A DNA stretch of 64,000 nt from Rhizobium sp. CFBP 8762 (GCF_014841565.1 NZ_JACYUD010000002.1:538628-602627), one strand, 5' to 3'; counted from the first letter of the stretch, positions 32,689-42,374 are shown. Numbers and translations: made by a program. The notes: a model not told the origin generated them from the letters alone.

Positions 32689-34377
32689 TCAGGGCAATCG
32701 GATGGCCTGAAGCCATAGTGTTACGGCCACCGCGCCGCCATCCGGGTGCCCAAGCACGCGATCTCCAAGATAGCTTGCGCGGCCCAGCCGAGGGCGCATG
32801 GCGGCGGTCGCCTCAGCACCCGCTATGCCCGCATCCACCGCCTTTTGCCAGGCAACTGCGCCCGGTTGCCCGTCCGCGAGCGCCTGCGCAAATGTATGGG
32901 CCGCCGGAGATAGCGCGTCGATCATCGTTCTATCGCCAGGCTTAGCGCCGCCGAGATCTGACACGGCCTGAACGGCTGCCAGAAACGCCTGCGCACACTG
33001 GTCGGCTGTCGGCGCATCGATACCCGCAAGGTGACGGGAGGCCCGCATCAAACCGGTAGCGTAGAACGGCCCGGAACTGCCACCGATGGCTTTGCGCATG
33101 GCATTTGCCAGAGCCATCAGGCCACTGCCCACATCGGGAAAGTCCTGTGCCGGCAACGCCAACACCGCTTCGGCACCGCGCGTCATGCTTGTTCCGAGGT
33201 CACCATCCCCGGCAACGCTGTCGAGGTCCGTCAGACGCTTCTCGGCATCCATCAACGCTCTCGCGATTTCCTGAACAACGCTGTGCAGATGTGTGCCTGC
33301 TGGCGTCGTCCGCTTGGAAACAGTGTCCGTTTTGCGGACCGCGTCAGACGCGGTCACACGGTTGCGGTTGACGGACCCGCCGCGTGGCCAGGCGGTTGCG
33401 TCGGTTGTGGAATCGATCAAGGCAAGATCTGAGTCCGACACTGGCAGGACAGACAGAGAAAAGCCCGGCATATCCAGCGCAGATAAAAATGTTCCGGCCC
33501 AGGCCCGTTCAACAGTCACGCCTGCGTCCTCCAGCACCGTCACGGCAGATCGGGCGACGATCGACAGTTCCATCGGGGGCGTAGACCCAAGCCCGTTGAT
33601 CAGCAGAACAACCCGATCGCCGCTCTTGACCTTCCCATCCGCCTTGATCGTATCGACGATAAGCGAGGTGAGGTGTTCTGCGGACGCGAGCGGCATGCGC
33701 CGCACGCCCTGCTCTCCGTGAATACCCAGCCCAACTTCGATTTCATCCTCGCCCAGAACGAAGCCGGGTTTGCCGACGGCCGGGAGGGTGCAAGACCCCA
33801 GAGCGATGCCCATCGAGGCAAGACGATCGGCAGCCGAACGCGCGATGCGCGCCACCTCGGAGAGCGGCAGGCCTTGCTCCGCAGCCGCACCGGCCAGCTT
33901 GTGCACCAGAATGGTTCCGGCAATGCCACGCCGCCGCTCGACAGGAACGGTATCCTTCAGCGCCACATCGTCGGCGACGACGACGATTTCAACCGGAATA
34001 CCCTCCGCCCGGGCAAGCTCGGCAGCTAAGCCGAAATTAAGCCGGTCTCCCGTATAATTCTTGACGATGACCAGCGCCCCGGCAGGTCCGGCGACAGCGC
34101 GGATGCCAGCCAGCACCGCATCCGTGCTGGGCGATGTGAACACATCGCCAGCGACGGCTGCTGTCAGCAGCCCATGGCCCACATAGCCCGCATGGGCCGG
34201 TTCATGGCCGCTGCCACCACCGGAAAGAACCGCAACCCTGCGTTGATCCACCGGTGGAAGATCGGCCCGTATCACGACGTTTTCGTCGGCGAGCAAAATG
34301 GTGGCCGGGGAGAGTGCGACCACGCCCTCCAACATATCGCGAACCACGGTAGAGGGATCGTTGATCAGCTTTTTCAT
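32689..34377 (-). CDS. Dihydroxyacetone/ketotetrose kinase, fused DhaK-DhaL
   Basis: 562 residues, ATP-dependent single-chain form. DhaK (residues 1 to about 330) has GGGSGHEPAHAGYVG, VKNYTGDRLNFGLA and EVGLGIHGEQG with the His that binds the carbonyl covalently. DhaL (about 365-562) has the Mg/ATP motif DLDSVAGDGDLGTSMTRG, GGSSGPFYATG and GDRTMIDALSPA. It phosphorylates dihydroxyacetone or a related ketose such as erythrulose. It is the last gene of the polyol operon, 16 nt after the MalK-type gene, with GGGAGA before the ATG. A second, FGGY-type kinase in the same operon argues that this one acts on a small triose or tetrose product. Confidence 0.9.
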   Translation of the reverse strand: MKKLINDPSTVVRDMLEGVVALSPATILLADENVVIRADLPPVDQRRVAVLSGGGSGHEPAHAGYVGHGLLTAAVAGDVFTSPSTDAVLAGIRAVAGPAGALVIVKNYTGDRLNFGLAAELARAEGIPVEIVVVADDVALKDTVPVERRRGIAGTILVHKLAGAAAEQGLPLSEVARIARSAADRLASMGIALGSCTLPAVGKPGFVLGEDEIEVGLGIHGEQGVRRMPLASAEHLTSLIVDTIKADGKVKSGDRVVLLINGLGSTPPMELSIVARSAVTVLEDAGVTVERAWAGTFLSALDMPGFSLSVLPVSDSDLALIDSTTDATAWPRGGSVNRNRVTASDAVRKTDTVSKRTTPAGTHLHSVVQEIARALMDAEKRLTDLDSVAGDGDLGTSMTRGAEAVLALPAQDFPDVGSGLMALANAMRKAIGGSSGPFYATGLMRASRHLAGIDAPTADQCAQAFLAAVQAVSDLGGAKPGDRTMIDALSPAAHTFAQALADGQPGAVAWQKAVDAGIAGAEATAAMRPRLGRASYLGDRVLGHPDGGAVAVTLWLQAIRLP

Positions 34378-34393
34378 AGGGTCTCCCTTACAG

Positions 34394-35488
34394 TCAATTG
34401 GCAGGCGCAAGCACAGAACGCTCGCTTACGCTATCAAAGGCATGAAGTGCATCAGGCCGATGCACCAGCACGATGTCTTTTCCCACGGCCACCTCCGGCC
34501 CTCGCTCAAACTGGGCGGAGATCAAATGACCGCCCACCGATACCTGTATCATAATCTGAGAGCCGAGTGGCTCAATAAGTTCGATACATCCCCAGATTGT
34601 ACCAGGTGTGTTCGGAACGGCGGCAGGCCGGGGTGCCAGATGTTCGGGCCGAACGCCTGCAATGACCGTGCCCGTCCGGTGACCGATGGCCGTGCCGACG
34701 GGGCCGTTTGGCACCAGATTGAAGCCGGGGGCGACAAGCGTGCCATTTTCGATTGTAGCGTTCAGGAAGTTCATCGGCGGGCTTCCGATAAACCCGGCAA
34801 CAAACGTGTTGACCGGGGTATCATAAATATTTTGTGGCGTGTCGATCTGCTGGGCAATGCCCCCCTTCATCACCACAATCCGGTGTCCCATGGTCAGCGC
34901 TTCCAGCTGGTCGTGAGTTACATAGAATGTCGTAATCTTGAGACGGCGGCAGAGCTTGACGATCTCCGCCCGCATTTCGATGCGCAGCTTCGCGTCCAGA
35001 TTGGACAGGGGTTCATCCATCAAAAACACACGGGGCTCGCGTACAATGGCACGACCAAGCGCCACACGCTGACGCTGGCCGCCCGACAGCGCAGACGGCT
35101 TGCGCTCGAGCAGCGCCTCAATATCCAGCGCCTTGGCTGTTTTGCGAACCTGCGTATCGATCTCGTCTTTCGACCATTTCCTGACCTTAAGGCAGAACGC
35201 CATGTTCTCGTACACAGTCAGATGCGGGTAAAGCGCGTAGTTCTGGAACACCATTGCCACATCCCGCTCGGACGGGCTTTGGTCCGTCACGCTTTCCCCG
35301 TCGATGCGGATTGTGCCGGATGTGGAGCTTTCCAGACCTGCTATCATGCGCATGGTCGTGGTTTTGCCGCAGCCGGATGGACCCACCAGCACGACGAACT
35401 CACCGTCTTCCGTAGTCAGGTCCAGATTATCGACGGCGTTGAAGGCACCAAAGGATTTGTTCAGGTTTTCGATTGCGATCACGGACAT
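34394..35488 (-). CDS. CUT1 ABC transporter ATPase (MalK/SmoK-like)
   Basis: 364 residues. NBD with Walker [11 protein letters not shown]-loop [15 protein letters not shown], signature [14 protein letters not shown], Walker [12 protein letters not shown] and H-loop [12 protein letters not shown]-terminal TOBE regulatory domain ([13 protein letters not shown]) follows. It powers the importer formed by the two permeases (37976-39723) and the polyol-type binding protein (39798-41162). The start overlaps the FGGY stop by 10 nt; the longer open frame upstream is a shadow. Confidence 0.93.
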   Translation of the reverse strand: MSVIAIENLNKSFGAFNAVDNLDLTTEDGEFVVLVGPSGCGKTTTMRMIAGLESSTSGTIRIDGESVTDQSPSERDVAMVFQNYALYPHLTVYENMAFCLKVRKWSKDEIDTQVRKTAKALDIEALLERKPSALSGGQRQRVALGRAIVREPRVFLMDEPLSNLDAKLRIEMRAEIVKLCRRLKITTFYVTHDQLEALTMGHRIVVMKGGIAQQIDTPQNIYDTPVNTFVAGFIGSPPMNFLNATIENGTLVAPGFNLVPNGPVGTAIGHRTGTVIAGVRPEHLAPRPAAVPNTPGTIWGCIELIEPLGSQIMIQVSVGGHLISAQFERGPEVAVGKDIVLVHRPDALHAFDSVSERSVLAPAN

Positions 35489-36852
35489 GGCTGGCTTCCT
35501 TGGGTTGGTGCAGTTGGTATCAATCGATCTGGCGGGTTGAGGCGATGTAAAGCGGTCTGGTAGTGCTGTTCGTAGATTTCCGCCCAACGCGGGTCCGGAT
35601 CGGCAGTGTGTGTCGTGATTGCGCTGAGGAAATTGACGCCCTGCGGCAGCGCTTCCGCCGCCAGCAGGGCCGCACCCACCACGGCGGGTTCATCGAGACT
35701 CAAAACTTTGATGGGCTCGCCGAAGATGCTGGCCCGAAGTTCAAGCAGACTACGTGAACGGCTCCATCCCCCCGTGGCATAGATGTCTCCATCCGGCACG
35801 CCAGCCAGCCGCATGTGATCAAACATGCGCCGGGCGGTCATACCCGCCATTTCCAGAACGGAGCGGGCATTGGTCAGATGCGACATTGGTTCGCCCGGTA
35901 TGCGCGAAAGCGCCAGAGTGGCGCGAATATCCGTGCCCTTGGATTGAAGAGCCTGAACTGCCGATGAGAACTCGTAAACGCCAAGACAAGCAAGACCGGC
36001 TGCGGCCCGCACGGGCACCATGAAAGCCAGATACGGATCAAACCGGTCAAGGTCGAATGACGACGTTTCACCGTAAATGACATTGGCCGTTCCAATGGAA
36101 TCCACCCGTGCGGACGGATCGATCCTCTGGATGAGCGCTGCGGCGACAGGATGGTCATGTCCCCCGGCAACAAGGAGCGTTCGGGGGCTTGCAACGCCCG
36201 CAGCCGTCAGGCGGCCAGTGCGCATGGTGCCAACACAATCGCCCGCATGGCGCACCGGTGGCAGCGCGGGTGAACCGCACAGGGCGAGCAGGTCAGCGAT
36301 CCACATGCGCTTGGCCACATCGTAGCAACCGGTGCGCGATGCCAGCGATTCACTCATGAACGGTTCGCCAGACCAGACAACGCAGGGATAGTCCGTCAGC
36401 GCGACCCACTTGTAAGCCGAGGTGAACAGGTCTGGCTGATGGCGACTGAGCCACAGCCATTTTGCGCCTGTGCGGGTATCATCCATCTCCATACCGGCGA
36501 GGGGCGTGGCGGCGGCGCTTGCGCGTATTTCTGCCGCCTCACTGAACGCACGCCGATCATACCAGGCTATGGCCGGTCCCAGCGGGGTCAGCGTCCGGTT
36601 GATAAAAATGCCGTCTTCGCCCACGCCGGTGGTTGTGATAGCCTGAAGTGGCAGGCCTGCACACGAGACCCGCCAGCCCTCGATCATCAGATCTTCTATT
36701 GTGCGGAGGAGCTCGCCTGCGTCAACAGTTGCGTTGCGGTCCTGCGACATGCGTGGTGTCGGCACCGCCTTTGTCCACACAACGAAACCGGCGGCATCAA
36801 CGATGGCGACTTTCAGATTGGTCGATCCGATATCGACGCCACATACGTGCAT
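35479..36852 (-). CDS. FGGY family carbohydrate kinase
   Basis: 457 residues. The N-terminal FGGY domain begins [18 protein letters not shown] (ATP phosphate loop), with AIAWYDRR (catalytic-base region). The C-terminal domain has [26 protein letters not shown] and [20 protein letters not shown], close to the FGGY signature. It phosphorylates a ketose or polyol. In this operon the zinc alcohol dehydrogenase would make a ketose for it. The usual sugar-specificity residues cannot be read, so the substrate is open. AGGAGAT lies upstream of the ATG; a family A repeat lies between this gene and the upstream dehydrogenase. Confidence 0.87.
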   Translation of the reverse strand: MHVCGVDIGSTNLKVAIVDAAGFVVWTKAVPTPRMSQDRNATVDAGELLRTIEDLMIEGWRVSCAGLPLQAITTTGVGEDGIFINRTLTPLGPAIAWYDRRAFSEAAEIRASAAATPLAGMEMDDTRTGAKWLWLSRHQPDLFTSAYKWVALTDYPCVVWSGEPFMSESLASRTGCYDVAKRMWIADLLALCGSPALPPVRHAGDCVGTMRTGRLTAAGVASPRTLLVAGGHDHPVAAALIQRIDPSARVDSIGTANVIYGETSSFDLDRFDPYLAFMVPVRAAAGLACLGVYEFSSAVQALQSKGTDIRATLALSRIPGEPMSHLTNARSVLEMAGMTARRMFDHMRLAGVPDGDIYATGGWSRSRSLLELRASIFGEPIKVLSLDEPAVVGAALLAAEALPQGVNFLSAITTHTADPDPRWAEIYEQHYQTALHRLNPPDRLIPTAPTQGSQPCP

Positions 36853-36868
36853 TCGATCATCTCCTGCC

Positions 36869-36941
36869 TAGAGCACAATTCGATCGGAGCAAAACAAGGA
36901 TCGAAAAATTATGCTTCAAATAAAGGGATCAAAGCGCTTTA
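36869..36941. repeat. Dispersed intergenic repeat, family A, copy 3 (shorter)
   Basis: It begins TAGAGCACAATTCGATCGGA and keeps the order of copy 1 (GGATCGAAAAATTATGCTTC, then AAAGCGCTTTA), but the second hairpin module is reduced. It sits inside the polyol operon between two codirectional genes and its right end gives the TAA stop (36939-36941) of the alcohol dehydrogenase. Confidence 0.75.
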
Positions 36942-37979
36942 GGAAAAGCGCAGCTGTGTTTTAATCGACCGCCCCGCCTGCATGTTCTGCACCGCCGTAT
37001 CAAAACTCCACACCGGAAAACTTTCGCCAATCAGGCGCTGCGCTTTGTCACGGATATCCGGCATGAGGTCCACGGCAGCGCTGAACTTGTCGGCACAGGA
37101 ATTGGATCCAATGAAGCGAAATTCCTGCTCATAAAGTTTGAATGGCGTGAACGACGCCTGCGCGTGTTCGTCATGCACACCGACCTGAACATAAACCCCA
37201 GTTTTTTCTACCAGTTGAAGCCCTTGCTCCAGCGCGGATGCAACACCTGCGGCCTCGAAGACAACATCGAAGCGCTGCTGCCCCTCCTGCCCAAGGTTGC
37301 CCGGTTGCACAGCTGCGTCCACACCCACACCCCTGGCAATATCCAGTTTGGCACTGGCGGGGTCGGCAAGGGTCACATGTCCAGCACCGGCGTGTTTGGC
37401 AGCAATCGCAATGAGCAGGCCCATCGTCCCGCCGCCCAGCACCAGAACCTGTCGGTCCCGGATGCCCTGCGCGGAGTCCACCGCATGGAGCGCACAGGCC
37501 AGCGGTTCAATGAGGGCTGCCACATCCGAACCGATGGATTCATTGACTGGAAACGCGTTTCGCGCTGGCACTGCCACGTATTCCGCGGCCGCCCCAGCCC
37601 GTCCTACACCGATTGGCGTCAGATGCAGGCAAAGGTTTGGCCTGCCAGCCTTGCACCAGCGGCATGTACCGCACACCACATTTGGATCGACCGCTACAAA
37701 ATCCCCCACTTTGACAGTGCGCACTAAGCGACCGGCAGCCACGATATGCCCGGCAAATTCATGGCCCGGTGTAACCGGGTAGTTTGTTCCGACGAAACCG
37801 TGTTTCAAAATATGGAGGTCCGTGCCGCAAATTCCGCAGCAGGTTGGTTTGATCAGCACCTCATCGGCGGCCACTGCGGGCACGGTCGTTTCAATAACGC
37901 TGATCTGATGATTTTGCGTGATCCGAACGGCTTTCATTGTTCCTTTTGGCGCGCCACCAAACAAACTGTCCATAATCAT
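36939..37979 (-). CDS. Zinc-dependent medium-chain alcohol/polyol dehydrogenase
   Basis: 346 residues. Catalytic zinc ligands: CCGICGTDLHILKHG (Cys) and GHEFAGHIV (His-Glu). Structural zinc lobe: CGTCRWCKAGRPNLC (four Cys). NAD-binding motif VLVLGGGTMGLLIAIAAK with a downstream Asp (TLADPA), pointing to NAD. Similar to sorbitol, threonine and other polyol dehydrogenases. It likely oxidises the imported polyol to a ketose. The ATG at 37979 overlaps the permease stop by 4 nt; an ATG at 37937 (MKAVRITQ) has AAGGA directly upstream and is an equally possible start. The stop codon is supplied by repeat A copy 3. Confidence 0.9.
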   Translation of the reverse strand: MIMDSLFGGAPKGTMKAVRITQNHQISVIETTVPAVAADEVLIKPTCCGICGTDLHILKHGFVGTNYPVTPGHEFAGHIVAAGRLVRTVKVGDFVAVDPNVVCGTCRWCKAGRPNLCLHLTPIGVGRAGAAAEYVAVPARNAFPVNESIGSDVAALIEPLACALHAVDSAQGIRDRQVLVLGGGTMGLLIAIAAKHAGAGHVTLADPASAKLDIARGVGVDAAVQPGNLGQEGQQRFDVVFEAAGVASALEQGLQLVEKTGVYVQVGVHDEHAQASFTPFKLYEQEFRFIGSNSCADKFSAAVDLMPDIRDKAQRLIGESFPVWSFDTAVQNMQAGRSIKTQLRFS

Positions 37980-38797
37980 TTTACTGCTCCAAATGTCAGA
38001 CCGCGCGTCAAGCTTTTCTGGGCCAACCAGCCCGCCACCACGACAGGAATGTTGATGAGGGTCGCAACGGCTGCAACCTGCGCCGTGTAGAGTTTGCCGA
38101 AGCTCAGAAATTTCTGCAGGAAAACAGGCAAGGTGCTGACCGTTGTCGTCAAATTGACGGCCAGAAAGAACTCGTTCCATGAAAAGATGGCACACAGCAA
38201 CGCCGTGGAGGCCAGACCCGGCTTGATCAACGGGACGATGATCTGAACCATTTCCCGCACGCGCCCTGCCCCATCAACCGCAACAGCGTCAAACACGTCG
38301 CGCGGGATTTCCACCATGAAGGACCGGATCATCCAGATTGCCAACGGCAAATTCATCGACGTGTAAACGATGATGAGCACCGCAGATGTGTTCAGCAGAT
38401 CAAAGGTGCGCGCTACAAGGTAAATGGGCACAATACCAGCCGCAATCGGCATCATCTTGGTGGATATGAAGAAAAACAGGATATCCCGCCACTTGGGCAC
38501 CGGTCGCACGGTTAGCGCGAAGGCGGCCGGAACGGCCAGCAGAATGACAATCAAGGTGGAGACCACCGTCACCAGCACGGATACCGTGGCAAACGACACG
38601 AAATCATTTTCAAAAATGCGGCGATAGTGATCAAGTGTCGGGGTAAAGAACAATTTTGGCGGATAGCTGACCGCATCCTCCTCGGTCTTGAAGCTCGTCA
38701 GGATCATCCAGGCAATCGGCAAAAACATGATCAGTGTTCCAATCCAGGTCAGAAGGGTCAGCAGCGGATCGAGTGCGCTGGCGCGACGGCGGTTCAT
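37976..38797 (-). CDS. CUT1 ABC transporter permease, MalG-like
   Basis: 273 residues, six predicted membrane helices starting with LLTLLTWIGTLIMFLPIAWMIL, and the EAA loop DVFDAVAVDGAGRVREMVQIIVPLIKPGL that docks on the ATPase. WMILTSFKTEEDAVSYPP after TM1 is typical of MalG/SmoG-type subunits. It pairs with the permease encoded just upstream, whose TGA overlaps this ATG. Confidence 0.93.
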   Translation of the reverse strand: MNRRRASALDPLLTLLTWIGTLIMFLPIAWMILTSFKTEEDAVSYPPKLFFTPTLDHYRRIFENDFVSFATVSVLVTVVSTLIVILLAVPAAFALTVRPVPKWRDILFFFISTKMMPIAAGIVPIYLVARTFDLLNTSAVLIIVYTSMNLPLAIWMIRSFMVEIPRDVFDAVAVDGAGRVREMVQIIVPLIKPGLASTALLCAIFSWNEFFLAVNLTTTVSTLPVFLQKFLSFGKLYTAQVAAVATLINIPVVVAGWLAQKSLTRGLTFGAVK

Positions 38798-39723
38798 GCG
38801 CGTCCTCCTTCCTTGAAAATGCCCGAGACCACCCGCAGCATGGGGATGGTCAGTGCCATGGCCAAAGCGAGCGAAATCATTCCGAATGCCGATGCACGAC
38901 CAAGATCAAACGCACTAAACGCCTCAAGATAGACGTAGTAGGACAGGTTGGTGGTTGCATAGGCCGGGCCGCCATTGGTCAAAATCGCAATGGCAGCGAA
39001 ATTTTCCAGCACATACATCGCAACAAGAAGGGCTGTCAGCTCTATGAAGGGCCTTAAATGCGGCAACATCAAACGGCGAAACGTGTAAAACCGGTTGGCA
39101 CCGTCGACCTCCGCAGCTTCGGCGACTTCCGTGGGGAAGGACTGCATTCCGGCCAGAAGGATGAGCAGCGCAAAGGCCGACCACTGCCATGTGGTAATGA
39201 TGATGATTGTCAGTTTGGGATACTGGCTGATCCAGTTGATGCGCCCGATGCCCATCTCATCCGTGATCCAGCCGAGAATACCGAATGTCGGATCATAGAC
39301 GCCGGTTTTCCAGAACAGGGCGGCGGCCACCGGCATGATGAAAAACGGCGTAATGGCCAGAGTCCGTGCGATGGTGCGTCCGCGAAAGTCGCGGTTCAGG
39401 CCAGCAGCCAGCAGACCGCCGACGACCACCGACGCAACAACGATGGACAGCGTCATAATGCCCGTATTCGCCACTGCTTTGAGAAAGGTGACATCAGAGG
39501 CTGCATTGACGAAGTTCCTGAACCACACGAACCGTGGGGGATTGGTTGAAACCAGATTCCAGCGTTGGAGACTGTAATAGAGCGTAATGACAAACGGCAA
39601 CTGGGTGACGAGAAGCACGAAAACAAGCGCCGGAAGCAAGGGAAGGCGGTCCCACCAACCCTTGGTAAAACCTGCGCGGGCACGCGTGGTTTGGGGACCG
39701 CGTGAGTGCGTAACTGATGTCAT
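38794..39723 (-). CDS. CUT1 ABC transporter permease, MalF-like
   Basis: 309 residues, six predicted membrane helices (first: PLLPALVFVLLVTQLPFVI) with PFVITLYYSLQRWNL after TM1 and the EAA loop EVAEAAEVDGANRFYTFRRLMLPHL. Similar in layout to SmoF/MtlF polyol permeases. Second gene of the operon, 74 nt after the binding-protein stop; 4-nt overlap with the next permease. Confidence 0.93.
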   Translation of the reverse strand: MTSVTHSRGPQTTRARAGFTKGWWDRLPLLPALVFVLLVTQLPFVITLYYSLQRWNLVSTNPPRFVWFRNFVNAASDVTFLKAVANTGIMTLSIVVASVVVGGLLAAGLNRDFRGRTIARTLAITPFFIMPVAAALFWKTGVYDPTFGILGWITDEMGIGRINWISQYPKLTIIIITTWQWSAFALLILLAGMQSFPTEVAEAAEVDGANRFYTFRRLMLPHLRPFIELTALLVAMYVLENFAAIAILTNGGPAYATTNLSYYVYLEAFSAFDLGRASAFGMISLALAMALTIPMLRVVSGIFKEGGRA

Positions 39724-39797
39724 GAATAATCATCCGCATGAAATATGCCACGAATTGGCAACGGGCCGCCAGGAACAGCGACCCGTCATCTGCGCCG

Positions 39798-41162
39798 TTA
39801 CTTGATGTAGCCTGCGTCTTCCATGATCTCGCGGATCTTGGTTTCACTGGCTGCGATCGCTTCATCCGCACTCATCTGGCCGCTGATGGCGCCTGCCAGT
39901 TGCTGGGACGTAAAGTCCCCGATCTGCTCGAACTCCGGGATCGTCACATATTGCACGCCCGTATAGGGCACCGGATCGACCGTTGGTTTCAGGGGATTGG
40001 CCGCGTTGATCGACTTCAATGTCAGGTCCGCATAGTCTTTCGTCGCAGCCGCATACTCCGCCAGCTTGTAGGTGGACTGGCGCGAACCCGGGGGAACCGT
40101 GCCCCAGCCTGCCTTTTCGCCCGCAAGCTTGATGTAGTCTTCACTGGTTAGCCAGGAAATCAGTTTCCAGGCCGCATCCTGATGCTTGCTGGTTGTGGGA
40201 ATGGATAGCCCCCATGCCCAGAGCCAGCCCGAGCCGGGCTTTTCCTTGACCGGAGCCAGCGCAAAGCCGACATTGCCCTTCACCTCGGCATTGGCCTGAT
40301 CGATCACAGGTCCGGCAAAGACCGTATCGTCGTACCACATGGCCGTCTTGCCCTGCGTAAAGAGTTGCAGGCACTCCTGCCAGCCGTCCTTGGCCGCATC
40401 CTGTTGCCCGTGTTCTTTCAGCAGATTGACGTAGAAGTTGATGGCGGCCTTGCTTTTTTCAGAGCTGAGTTGCGGCTCCCAGCTCTCATTGAACCATCGA
40501 CCGCCATAGGTGTTGATGACGGTTGTAAGCGGGGCCAGGCTTTGGCCCCAGCCGGGAATACCGCGCAGGCAAATGCCGGAAACCGCATTGGCATCATCAT
40601 CAAGCTTTGCAGCGAAATCCGCCACTTGATCCCATGTCGGCTGCTCCGGCATGGTTAACCCGGCTTTTTGAAATAGGTCCTTGCGGTAGAACATAAAGGA
40701 TGACGACCCGTAGAATGGTGTCGCAAACATATCGCCTTCATAGGACACCAGATCGCGGATCGGGGTCAAAAGATCATCGGCCTTCCAAGCGGCATCATCG
40801 GCCACAAATTCCTTGCTGAGATTGGTGATCCAACCCTTCTGCGCCCAGAGCGGCACCTCATAGGCTCCGATCATCACAACATCGAACTGACCGGATTTCG
40901 TCGCGACGTCTTTCAGAACCGTCGGGCGCAGCTGGTTTTCCGGTAAGGTCTGGAATTTGACCTTGATATCCGGATATTTGGTGTAGAAATTATCGATCAG
41001 CTTTGCTGCGGTTTCCATCTGTGGATTGGCCGCCAGCGCAACCGTCAGCGTTACCTCCTCCGCATAGCCGGGCTGTGCGGCAAACAGGCCAAGCAGACAT
41101 GACAGTGCAAGCGTGCTTACAGGTGCGCTGGAATAAGCCAGTCGCCACTTCAACTTAGGCAT
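39798..41162 (-). CDS. CUT1 ABC transporter binding protein (sorbitol/mannitol SmoE-like)
   Basis: 454 residues. A signal peptide with a hydrophobic core (STLALSCLLGLFAA) ends near QPGYAEE. The mature SBP_bac_1 fold has VALAANPQMETAAKLIDNF, the polyol-type FDVVMIGAYEVPLWAQKGW, TPFYGSSSFMFYRKDLF, ICLRGIPGWGQSLAP, FTQGKTAMWYDDTVFAG and GWLWAWGLSIP. The pattern is that of sorbitol/mannitol/arabitol-binding proteins, which points to a polyol as the operon's inducer and substrate. First gene of the operon; AGAGGACG precedes the ATG. The promoter region carries a TGTACGTACA palindrome at 41279-41290. Confidence 0.9.
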   Translation of the reverse strand: MPKLKWRLAYSSAPVSTLALSCLLGLFAAQPGYAEEVTLTVALAANPQMETAAKLIDNFYTKYPDIKVKFQTLPENQLRPTVLKDVATKSGQFDVVMIGAYEVPLWAQKGWITNLSKEFVADDAAWKADDLLTPIRDLVSYEGDMFATPFYGSSSFMFYRKDLFQKAGLTMPEQPTWDQVADFAAKLDDDANAVSGICLRGIPGWGQSLAPLTTVINTYGGRWFNESWEPQLSSEKSKAAINFYVNLLKEHGQQDAAKDGWQECLQLFTQGKTAMWYDDTVFAGPVIDQANAEVKGNVGFALAPVKEKPGSGWLWAWGLSIPTTSKHQDAAWKLISWLTSEDYIKLAGEKAGWGTVPPGSRQSTYKLAEYAAATKDYADLTLKSINAANPLKPTVDPVPYTGVQYVTIPEFEQIGDFTSQQLAGAISGQMSADEAIAASETKIREIMEDAGYIK

Positions 41163-41278
41163 GAAACGTCCTCTCCCAAAACGATCCGACACAATTGTCA
41201 GACAGGTCAATGGTGGCTCTTGCGCACCCTACCCACAGACAAGCCTCTCACTCCACCCAGAAGCTCATACTGTATGAT

Positions 41279-41310
41279 CTGTACGTACAGAACTGGCGAG
41301 CCTTCGTCAA
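41279..41310 (-). promoter_or_regulatory. Promoter/operator region of the polyol transport operon
   Basis: A perfect 12-bp palindrome CTGTACGTACAG at 41279-41290, 117 nt upstream of the binding-protein gene. On the minus strand, TTGACG (41310-41305) lies 14 nt before it, so the palindrome would cover the -10 region of that promoter. A second, smaller palindrome (CATAC-T-GTATG, 41266-41276) is adjacent. The same 10-bp core recurs at 42364-42373 in front of the aldolase gene, so a shared GntR operator is likely. Confidence 0.7.
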
Positions 41311-41403
41311 TGCCTTTGTGGTTTAAACTGGAGCAACCCCATTGGTAGCGATCCCTCCGTAGACGACCGCACGTCAATTGGTGTAGGTTTCGTGCGGACA
41401 CAA

Positions 41404-42192
41404 ATGAGAGTGCGTATGCAAAACATCGATCGGACGTCGGCGGAGCCCTACTATCTGCAACTTGCCCGGATCATTGAAGGACATATTCGAACTGGCACCT
41501 ACAAGATAGGCGACCGCGTCCCCGGTGAAACAGAACTTTGCCGATCCTTCGACCTTGCGCGATCAACGGTGCGGGAAACGTTGCGTGTGCTGGAGCACCA
41601 GCGCCTGATCCGCATCGTGCCAAGACGCGGTGCATTTGTTTCCGACCCGACGGATAATCAATGGAAATTGCAGGTAACGCAAGGTTTTCTGGAAACCGGT
41701 GCACATTCGCCCGACCGTTTCATCGAAACCTCGGTGGTGCGAAGCGGGTTTGAAGTGCTGCCGGATGTCGCCGCCGAAGCCTTGAAAATTTCCAAGGGGG
41801 AAAGCGGTTTCGTCATTGAACGAATCCGCCATATCGACGGAAAAGCAGCCATGCATTCCATCAATTATCTCCCGTCCGATGTCGGCTCTACGCTCGTGGG
41901 CAAGCCGGTACTGGAGGGAACGGCATCGCTGAACCAGACGCTGAACGAAGGTGGGTTTTCCATCTACGCTGCGCGACGAGAGGTGGCTGCGATCGGTGCA
42001 CCAGCCGATACGGCCAAAATGCTGGGTCTGTCGAAAGGTGCCCCTGTTCTGTTTGTACAGTCCACCTCGCGCTCAGAGGCCGGACGGGTCTTTGACTTTT
42101 ATCAGTCCTTCGTCCGAAGCGACGTCGTGACCATCTCGGTAGACGCGGAAGCCTCCGCCGACGCAAGCCAGCCATCCGGCACCGTTGAGTAG
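41404..42192 (+). CDS. GntR family (HutC subfamily) regulator of the polyol locus
   Basis: 262 residues from the chosen ATG. N-terminal winged HTH (PYYLQLARIIEGHIRTGTY, VPGETELCRSFDLARSTVRE, LEHQRLIRIVPRRGAFVS) and a UTRA effector domain (SGFVIERIRHIDGKAAMHS, LNEGGFSIYAARREVAAIGA, APVLFVQSTSRSEAGRVFDF). It lies between the two transcription units it probably controls, each with a TGTACGTACA palindrome. Start: ATG 41404 or ATG 41416 (GAGAG upstream of the latter); both keep the HTH whole. Confidence 0.88.
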   Translation: MRVRMQNIDRTSAEPYYLQLARIIEGHIRTGTYKIGDRVPGETELCRSFDLARSTVRETLRVLEHQRLIRIVPRRGAFVSDPTDNQWKLQVTQGFLETGAHSPDRFIETSVVRSGFEVLPDVAAEALKISKGESGFVIERIRHIDGKAAMHSINYLPSDVGSTLVGKPVLEGTASLNQTLNEGGFSIYAARREVAAIGAPADTAKMLGLSKGAPVLFVQSTSRSEAGRVFDFYQSFVRSDVVTISVDAEASADASQPSGTVE

Positions 42193-42319
42193 CAACCTCG
42201 TCCAGCATCGCCCTGATGTAGGCCTCCGTTTCTTCCATCATACCCTCTGTTCTGCACAGCAGCTGAAAGGCTGGCCCACCGCGCCGGCCCACCACCTGCG
42301 AGCGTTTTCCAGTTTCTCC

Positions 42320-42374
42320 TTGACACCCGTCAGCGCGGCACCGTAAATAACATTCGTCCGTCTTGTACGTACAA
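42320..42374 (+). promoter_or_regulatory. Promoter with GntR operator upstream of the aldolase gene
   Basis: Consensus -35 TTGACA at 42320-42325, 18-bp spacer, -10-like TAAATA at 42344-42349, then a perfect 12-bp palindrome TTGTACGTACAA at 42363-42374 around the expected transcription start. The palindrome core TGTACGTACA equals that of 41280-41289. Its position is that of a repressor site blocking initial transcription. The rest of the 250-bp gap (42193-42319) holds no gene I can support. Confidence 0.72.

Noticed and set aside
34298-35563. A 421-codon plus-strand open frame opposite the MalK-type gene
   Set aside because: Shadow of a gene with all ABC motifs; no recognisable domain and implausible composition.
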